From: Desulfuromonadaceae bacterium
GTDB lineage: Bacteria > Desulfobacterota > Desulfuromonadia > Desulfuromonadales > Geopsychrobacteraceae
Assembly (NCBI GenBank): GCA_030639985.1
Contig: DAOWKG010000186.1
Coordinates: 1-12,111, forward strand
Direction: 5' to 3'
Length of the DNA: 12,111 nucleotides
Within the stretch, counting starts at the first letter, position 1; each line of letters opens with the position of its first letter. The position numbers and the translations under genes are program-made. The notes under the pieces were generated by a model. It ran no database searches. It was not told the DNA's origin and saw only the letters and a program-made list of their open reading frames with translations. Below, in pieces: positions 7,583-12,111 of this stretch.

Positions 7583-7996
7583 CTAACGCCCGTCACCAGC
7601 GGCAAATTTGAGCATCGAAAATTTCTTTTTCAAAATCTGACTACTCGCCTCATACAACAATTGGTTTTCGGCCAGATCGATCATCTCATCATCTACCGAT
7701 ACCGTGTTGCCATCCCCAAGGGGAGACGTCCCCAATTCCTGGGTGATAGTTGCATGTACAGAAGAGATAGACCCGCCACTGATCGGAAAATGTTTACTGT
7801 TACTCGATCTTCCCACCATTTCCGGGCGGTTGATGGCCTGCCGCAAATTGTCTTCAAAACTAAGTTTCCGAGCTTTATATCCAGGAGTTTCAGCATTGGC
7901 GATATTGCCGGCAATTACCTGTTGCTTCTGGGATCGTAAATCGAGGCTTTTCTGCAAAACATTAATAGTTCGATCGGCGATTCTGATATTTGCCAT
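7583..7996 (-). CDS. flgB: Flagellar basal-body rod protein FlgB
   Basis: The product has 137 residues and forms part of the proximal rod next to FliE. The signature is GNIANAETPGYKARKLSFEDNL (residues 30-51), the canonical N-terminal rod motif. The C-terminal helix (NQLLYEASSQILKKKFSMLKFAAGDGR) closes the coiled coil of axial proteins. The ATG at 7996 has AGGAG 6 nt upstream. The gene follows the TPR gene by 37 nt without a convincing promoter or terminator between them, so it is probably expressed from the promoter upstream of that gene. Confidence 0.97.
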   Translation of the reverse strand: MANIRIADRTINVLQKSLDLRSQKQQVIAGNIANAETPGYKARKLSFEDNLRQAINRPEMVGRSSNSKHFPISGGSISSVHATITQELGTSPLGDGNTVSVDDEMIDLAENQLLYEASSQILKKKFSMLKFAAGDGR

Positions 7997-8033
7997 AATT
8001 CACTCCTGCTTTTTGACACCAAATTTAAAAATT

Positions 8034-10442
8034 TCAATGTTGTTCCTGTATGAGCAAGTCCTGAGCCAACTTTCCCCAGCGGGTCACACCATCAGTTTCT
8101 ACAACCCGCTTTAACAGGACAATCGCCCCCTGGCGCTGTTGCTGCCGCAGCAGTATTTGTGCAGTACGGTAGCGGGATTGCACCCCATAGTCAGGGTCGT
8201 TATGCAACTGACGATAAATTTTTTCGGCAGCGCTATTTTTTCGTAACTGGTAATAGGCTTCTGCCAGCAGTGCCATTTCTTTGACTTGCAATGAACCGCC
8301 ATCCCGATAAATACGTTCCAGAGCCTCTGCCACCCGTTGCATGTCCCCTTGCTGCCAATAAATATATGCCGCCCGGATCTCTAACGCCTTGCTACTCGGG
8401 CGATTTTTGCGCTCTAACCACGACAGTAGTTCCTCCTGCCGTCCCTCACGCACAAAGGTATTCAGCAAAATACCGAATAACGCTCCGGCATCTTCACCTT
8501 GGGGATATTTATCCAGATAGGTGGTCGCATACTGGCTGGCAAGTTGATACTCCTGCCGGTTCAAAAACGATTGGGTCAACGGCAGGTAGATGTGCTGTTG
8601 CTCCGGTTGTCCGGCAGTTCTATCGAGCAAATACAGCAGTACCCGACTGGAACGCTCATAAAGACCCAGCCGCCCAAAAGCGGTGGCCAAATCACGGAGA
8701 AACTTTTTATCAAAGCCACTACGCAGTAATAATTTACGATTCTGTTCTGCCAAAACGACCGCCCGCAAATCTTTTTTCTGCTGTAACAATTTACTGATAA
8801 CCGTTGGCAATTGTTGCAAAATCAGTAAATCTGCCTCCCGCAGCAACCTGGAGCTGCTGAATTCCCGCCGAAAACGCATCAATTGGGTAACACTTTCTTC
8901 GTGTTCACCCAGCAGAAAAAGTGCCAGAGCACTCTTAAATCGAGCCTCTTCACGCACCGGAAAGTACTGTGAACGCACCCCCAATTTGGCATATTTATCC
9001 ACCGCCTGCGCCAACGCTAATTCCCCGCCAATGATCAATTCATGATCAACCAGACGCAACTTACCCCGATCACCACCCTCGGTTTCGGGGCGATCCAAAG
9101 TTGCCCGCTGTAAACCGATCATCCCCCAACCCAGATCCCCAGATTCATAAGCAGAGGTACCGGCAGCAAATAGCAATAAATCGTCGCCCGGTGCCTCCTG
9201 AAACGGCTCAATCAAGCGCCGATAGATGATACTGGAAAACTTATAATCACCATTTTTGAAGGCACCGAATCCGGCCCGGTTAAGAGAAAAGCGGTAAAAA
9301 TCCAACAACCCCGGTTCTTCGACCAAATCTCGATAGATGGCGATGGCCTGCTCCAGTTCGCCACTGCCGACATGGGCATCGGCTATTCGCATCTCCAACG
9401 GCAGTTGTAAACTGGCGGGCCAATCAATACCTGTGGTTTGCAGATAATTGAGAGCCACCTGATCCTTGCCGACAGCTAAAGCCGCTTCAGCGGTCAAAAA
9501 TTGGATAAAGGGCAAAAGGAGATCACTCTCAACCAGCGACGGCAACAATTCTTGTAGGGTCAGAAGTGCCACATAGGGTTGCTCGTTGAGGGCTTGCCCA
9601 TAAGCTGTCAAATATTCGACACGAACGGACTCTCCCCCTTCTCTACGACGCAAGGAATCGAGCCTGGCAACAGCTGCTTCGGTAGCACCAGTGCGTAATT
9701 GCGCCTCCACCAGAAGCAGATCACGCAAATAAATTTGTTGCTGATCAAGTTTGCTCAAACCGGTTGCCGTCTGAATCAAACTGAGAAACATGTTTTTATC
9801 GGCATGCTGTTGCAGCGGCCACAGCGGACTATCTTCGCTGGTAATCAGAGCAGGAAGTTGGGGCAAGGTGAAATTAATCGGCAGATCCATCTTCCAATAG
9901 GTGCGATAGTCACGAAAAAAATCGTTCCAATGCCCCTGCCAGGGAGATTCTTGCAACAATTTTGCCGCCCGCCTTCCCGCCTTACGCGGCGGCATATCGG
10001 CAATCCGAAAAGCCACTGCTGGCCTGCTAGAGTCGGCAACATCCCAAAGGATATCCATAACTAACCGAGGCGGATCTTGTTTTACCTCAGTCACAACCTG
10101 CTGTGGATGACGGCGTAACAGAATGGAGACCAGCAATTCCTCCCGTTTTTCTGCCATCATAAAATTTACTACCCGCTCGCTTTCGGGCAGGGTACGTAAC
10201 CCGGAGCCAAGTTTTACATTGGTTAATAATAAATCAACCCGCTGACCGGAGTGTTCGCTGGTAAACTTCGGTAGTTCCGAAAAAGTAAACGTAATCCGGG
10301 TATAATCTGGATTTTCCACTTTTTGCAAATCGAGCATCGAAACCGACCCTGCCGCTTGGACAGTGATGGCCGCACTCAGAAAAAACAGTAACAGAAGTAG
10401 AAAAATCGCAATTGTTTTGACAATTTGAATTGGCTGTCGCAT
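8034..10442 (-). CDS. Large exported TPR protein with AMIN-like N-terminal region, first gene of the flagellar unit
   Basis: The product has 802 residues. Residues about 1-31 are a signal peptide: basic N-terminus, IVKTIAIFLLLLLFFLSAA core, cleavage probably after VQA. Residues about 34-135 alternate short beta-strands and look like an AMIN-type domain (DYTRITFTFSELPKF, RVDLLLTNVKL, PPRLVMDILWDV). Such domains bind cell-wall polymers in PilQ and AmiC. The remainder is helical with many degenerate TPR-like pairs, clearest near LNYLQTTG, ELEQAIAIYRDLVEEP, GEHEESVTQLMRFRREF, LLAEAYYQLRKNSAAEKIY and TAQILLRQQQRQGAIVLLKRVV. The upstream TTG at 10445 would be only 2 nt from GGAGG. The ATG at 10442 is 5 nt from it and is chosen. 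A periplasmic scaffold role in the flagellar motor or envelope is inferred from domains and position. PflA of Campylobacter is a functional analogue to consider, not a demonstrated homologue. I do not recognise a named gene. Confidence 0.85.
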   Translation of the reverse strand: MRQPIQIVKTIAIFLLLLLFFLSAAITVQAAGSVSMLDLQKVENPDYTRITFTFSELPKFTSEHSGQRVDLLLTNVKLGSGLRTLPESERVVNFMMAEKREELLVSILLRRHPQQVVTEVKQDPPRLVMDILWDVADSSRPAVAFRIADMPPRKAGRRAAKLLQESPWQGHWNDFFRDYRTYWKMDLPINFTLPQLPALITSEDSPLWPLQQHADKNMFLSLIQTATGLSKLDQQQIYLRDLLLVEAQLRTGATEAAVARLDSLRRREGGESVRVEYLTAYGQALNEQPYVALLTLQELLPSLVESDLLLPFIQFLTAEAALAVGKDQVALNYLQTTGIDWPASLQLPLEMRIADAHVGSGELEQAIAIYRDLVEEPGLLDFYRFSLNRAGFGAFKNGDYKFSSIIYRRLIEPFQEAPGDDLLLFAAGTSAYESGDLGWGMIGLQRATLDRPETEGGDRGKLRLVDHELIIGGELALAQAVDKYAKLGVRSQYFPVREEARFKSALALFLLGEHEESVTQLMRFRREFSSSRLLREADLLILQQLPTVISKLLQQKKDLRAVVLAEQNRKLLLRSGFDKKFLRDLATAFGRLGLYERSSRVLLYLLDRTAGQPEQQHIYLPLTQSFLNRQEYQLASQYATTYLDKYPQGEDAGALFGILLNTFVREGRQEELLSWLERKNRPSSKALEIRAAYIYWQQGDMQRVAEALERIYRDGGSLQVKEMALLAEAYYQLRKNSAAEKIYRQLHNDPDYGVQSRYRTAQILLRQQQRQGAIVLLKRVVETDGVTRWGKLAQDLLIQEQH

Positions 10443-10486
10443 CAACGCCTCCGGTAATTGACATTAAGATCCACACCGACTCATAG

Positions 10487-10501
10487 GCGAAAACTGTGCC
10501 A
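10487..10501 (-). promoter_or_regulatory. Sigma-54 (RpoN) -24/-12 promoter of the flagellar unit
   Basis: On the minus strand the sequence reads TGGCAC, then AGTTT, then TCGC. This matches the consensus TGGCAC-N5-TTGC at all but one of the ten fixed positions and keeps the essential GG and GC pairs 10 nt apart. The expected transcription start is near 10475, giving a leader of about 32 nt with GGAGG at 10452-10448 and the TPR ATG at 10442. Sigma-54 control of basal-body genes is well established in many polar flagellates. No second promoter of this quality was found within the block. Confidence 0.75.
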
Positions 10502-10524
10502 AAACCAATAAATTCCCTACAAGC

Positions 10525-10580
10525 TATTGATTTAACGTTGTTATTTATGTTTAGTCATAAACATAAAGAGGTTATCAATA
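10525..10580. repeat. Outer 7-bp inverted repeat flanking the palindrome
   Basis: TATTGAT at 10525-10531 is matched by its reverse complement ATCAATA at 10574-10580. It nearly brackets the 10-bp palindrome, its centre being offset by 3 bp. It may be a second pair of half-sites for the same regulator or chance in AT-rich DNA. Confidence 0.3.
10544..10567. promoter_or_regulatory. Perfect 10-bp inverted repeat, candidate activator-binding site
   Basis: The left arm TTTATGTTTA and right arm TAAACATAAA are exact reverse complements separated by gtca. There is only one G or C per arm and no U tract, so it is a poor terminator and looks like a protein-binding palindrome. Its centre (10555.5) is about 80 bp upstream of the predicted sigma-54 transcription start, the usual position for an NtrC-type enhancer-binding protein. 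It lies about 195 bp before the transporter start, so control of that gene instead is possible. Confidence 0.5.
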
Positions 10581-10664
10581 TTTCAGTAAAAGACGGAAAG
10601 ACGTGATTTTGACGCAGTTTTTCACCCCCAAACCAAGCGTTGTAAACCTTGCCTGATTTTATGG

Positions 10665-10694
10665 TTGACGAGCCATCCAATTATCTGCTTTATT
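10665..10694 (+). promoter_or_regulatory. Weak sigma-70-like promoter candidate for the transporter gene
   Basis: TTGACG at 10665-10670 is followed after 18 bp by TTTATT at 10689-10694 (five of six and four of six consensus matches). It would give a leader of roughly 60 nt for the transporter gene. The spacing is not optimal and the -10 is poor, so this is only the best candidate visible. Confidence 0.22.
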
Positions 10695-10761
10695 CCTCAA
10701 CACAAATCATGATCACCAACTCTCGGCAATAACTGAATCACAAACAGCAAGGCAAAATCTG

Positions 10762-11631
10762 ATGATCTATCTCGGCGCAGTCACAATTCTCTGGGCATTT
10801 TCTTTTAGTTTGATCGGTGTTTATCTGGCGGGACAAGTAGATGCCTACTTTTCGGTCCTTACCCGGGTGGCACTGGCAACGCTGGTGTTTCTGCCGTTCA
10901 TACGCCCGCTACCGCTGAAGCTTGCCGGTAAATTGATGGCACTGGGAGCAATCCAGCTTGGCTGTATGTACGTTTTCTACTATCAATCATTCCTGTTGCT
11001 GACGGTGCCGGAAGTATTGATCTTTACGATCCTGACCCCGGTCTATGTGACCCTTATTTTTGATCTGCTGCAAGGTCGCTTCAGCTTCAGGTATCTGCTG
11101 ACCGCTATGATTGCAGTGCTGGGGGCAGCAATAATCCGCTACAACGGTATCGGCAGCGAAATAATTACCGGTTTTCTGGTGGTTCAGGGGGCGAATATCT
11201 GCTTTGCCATTGGTCAAGTAGGCTATAAAGTATTGCTGGAACGGGAGGATATCAAACTGCCCCAGCGGGCTATTTTCGGTTATTTTTATCTTGGAGCATT
11301 AGCGGTTACGGTAGTCACCTGGTTCATATTCGGCAATGCTGCTAAACTACCAACGACAACACTGCAATGGGAAATACTTGTTTACCTGGGCTTGATCGCT
11401 TCTGGTCTCGGTTATTTTTTCTGGAACAAAGGGGCAACCAAAGTTGATGCCGGCATTCTGGCAATTATGAATAATGCCTTGATTCCTGCCGGTCTAGTAG
11501 TTAACCTACTGATCTGGAACCGTGATGCCAACCTCACTCGACTCAGCCTTGGCGGCGCAGTTCTCCTGTTTTCCCTGTTGTTACATCAATATTGGGGTAA
11601 ACGGCTACCGGCAGCACAAGTTTCGCAATAG
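10762..11631 (+). CDS. DMT-superfamily EamA-type membrane transporter
   Basis: The product has 289 residues and about ten membrane helices arranged as two EamA repeats (about 4-126 and 136-277), the normal size for this family. These proteins are secondary carriers in the inner membrane, typically exporting or importing amino acids, amines or related metabolites. Features include WAFSFSLIGVYLAGQVDAYF (11-30), LTRVALATLVFLPF in helix 2 and the second-repeat motif LIASGLGYFFWNKGATKVDAG (211-231). The overall sequence resembles the group annotated as carboxylate/amino acid/amine transporters. The substrate cannot be read from sequence. The ATG at 10762 has AAGG about 9 nt upstream. The gene is divergent from the flagellar unit and probably not functionally linked to it. 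It may be co-transcribed with the lipoprotein gene 46 nt downstream. Confidence 0.9.
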   Translation: MIYLGAVTILWAFSFSLIGVYLAGQVDAYFSVLTRVALATLVFLPFIRPLPLKLAGKLMALGAIQLGCMYVFYYQSFLLLTVPEVLIFTILTPVYVTLIFDLLQGRFSFRYLLTAMIAVLGAAIIRYNGIGSEIITGFLVVQGANICFAIGQVGYKVLLEREDIKLPQRAIFGYFYLGALAVTVVTWFIFGNAAKLPTTTLQWEILVYLGLIASGLGYFFWNKGATKVDAGILAIMNNALIPAGLVVNLLIWNRDANLTRLSLGGAVLLFSLLLHQYWGKRLPAAQVSQ

Positions 11632-11677
11632 CGTGATCAGACACTGTCTCCCTCAGGGAGGATGAAAAGGTAATAAA

Positions 11678-12076
11678 TTGAGAGCATTATTTCTTGTAAT
11701 CAGTTGCGGACTCTTGCTGACAGCATGTATTCCGGCAATAAAAACTGTGTATCATACTCCAAGTGTCTCCGGGACTGTCATTGATCAGGCCACCCGGCAA
11801 CCGTTAGCTGGGGTGGTTGTAAGTCACCTTGATTATAAGCGCCCACAAGTAATAACCGATGAAAATGGTCACTTCAACCTCCCTTCGGTCTCAAGTATCA
11901 ATGCCGTGTTGATCATGGCAGCTCACGCACTAAAACCATATCCGGTCAAATTTGCAATCGCTGACCAGTCAACTGTTGTAGAAGTGATTGCTACCATGAA
12001 GATGTATCACGAAGAGCATGTTGCCATTCCGGTGCCGGTGGTTATTGATACCTCAATGGTGCCGTCAGAAAAATAA
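11678..12076 (+). CDS. Small lipoprotein with carboxypeptidase-regulatory-like domain
   Basis: The product has 132 residues. The first 16 residues are a lipoprotein signal ending in the lipobox LTAC, with the lipidated Cys at position 17. Residues about 33-105 fit a CarboxypepD_reg-type beta-sandwich: SGTVIDQATRQPLAGVVVSH, then a TDENGHFNLPSV turn, the pattern seen in envelope proteins and in TonB-receptor extensions. It has no catalytic residues, so a structural or binding role at the membrane is likely, but the ligand is unknown. The start is TTG at 11678 with AAGG 7 nt upstream. An in-frame stop lies only five codons before it and no ATG or GTG is available, so TTG is the only start that keeps the signal peptide. 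Residue +2 after the Cys is Pro, not Asp, so there is no classical inner-membrane retention signal. Confidence 0.82.
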   Translation: MRALFLVISCGLLLTACIPAIKTVYHTPSVSGTVIDQATRQPLAGVVVSHLDYKRPQVITDENGHFNLPSVSSINAVLIMAAHALKPYPVKFAIADQSTVVEVIATMKMYHEEHVAIPVPVVIDTSMVPSEK

Positions 12077-12111
12077 CTTCAAGGTCGCGTGGTTGCGCCC
12101 CCGCTCGACAC

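Larger units (their letters stand above)
10443..10761. other. Divergent intergenic region between the flagellar unit and the transporter
   Basis: This 319-nt region separates two divergently transcribed units and is AT-rich in its middle. I see no gene, tRNA or terminator in it. It holds a sigma-54-type promoter facing left (10487-10501), a perfect 10-bp inverted repeat (10544-10567) inside a 7-bp outer inverted repeat (10525-10580), a 7-bp direct repeat (10589-10603), and only a weak sigma-70-like element facing right. It therefore probably carries the main control region of the flagellar unit. Confidence 0.7.

Noticed and set aside
7997..8033. Possible second sigma-54 promoter before flgB (minus-strand TGGTGT followed by AGCA).
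   Set aside because: The GG to GC distance is one base too short and the CAC of the -24 box is missing. The flgB gene is better explained as co-transcribed with the TPR gene.
8291..8797. Plus-strand 168-codon open frame within the TPR gene.
   Set aside because: It is antisense to an intact 802-residue frame, with no ribosome binding site or protein features, so it is a shadow frame.
11647..11661. Hairpin CTCCC-TCA-GGGAG after the transporter gene, as a terminator.
   Set aside because: The stem is only 5 bp and no T tract follows on either strand. The sequence runs straight into the leader of the lipoprotein gene.
11656..11674. GGGAGG-ATG-AAA-AGG-TAA as a tiny leader open frame before the lipoprotein gene.
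   Set aside because: The Shine-Dalgarno-like sequence abuts the ATG with no spacing and only three codons follow, so there is no support for translation.

Overview
The window looks like a chromosomal segment of a Gram-negative, flagellated bacterium, most likely a Desulfuromonas/Geobacter-type member of the Desulfobacterota (former Deltaproteobacteria). This rests on the gene order flgB-flgC-fliE-fliF-fliG-fliH-fliI-fliJ-(MotE-like)-fliK, the signal-peptide proteins, the lipoprotein, and a sigma-54-type promoter in front of the flagellar block. The exact genus is not determined.

Positions 1-10442 are one long minus-strand flagellar transcription unit, read from right to left. It begins with a large exported TPR protein carrying an AMIN-like N-terminal region (8034-10442). 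Next come the proximal rod proteins FlgB and FlgC, the rod/MS-ring adaptor FliE, the MS-ring FliF, the rotor switch protein FliG, the export-ATPase group FliH/FliI/FliJ, an exported MotE-like coiled-coil protein with an MgtE_N-type domain, and the N-terminal 378 codons of the hook-length regulator FliK, which runs off the left edge. Most gaps are 0-80 nt, with several stop/start overlaps, and no terminator is visible inside the block. The set builds the basal body and its type III export apparatus in assembly order. The TPR and MotE-like proteins are probable periplasmic accessories of the motor.

Positions 10443-10761 are a 319-nt divergent intergenic region. On the minus strand it holds a good sigma-54 -24/-12 element (TGGCAC-N5-TCGC) about 45 nt before the TPR start. 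A perfect 10-bp inverted repeat lies about 80 bp upstream of the predicted transcription start, where an enhancer-binding activator would be expected to sit. A weaker 7-bp outer inverted repeat and a short direct repeat are also present. On the plus strand only a weak sigma-70-like element is visible.

Positions 10762-12076 are plus-strand and unrelated to flagella by sequence: a DMT/EamA-family membrane transporter followed 46 nt later by a small lipoprotein with a carboxypeptidase-regulatory-like beta-sandwich domain that starts at TTG.

I see no mobile element, CRISPR array, tRNA or rRNA. Most of the window is ordinary flagellar machinery. The parts worth a second look are the TPR/AMIN-like leader gene, the MotE-like protein, and the sigma-54 promoter with its upstream palindrome.
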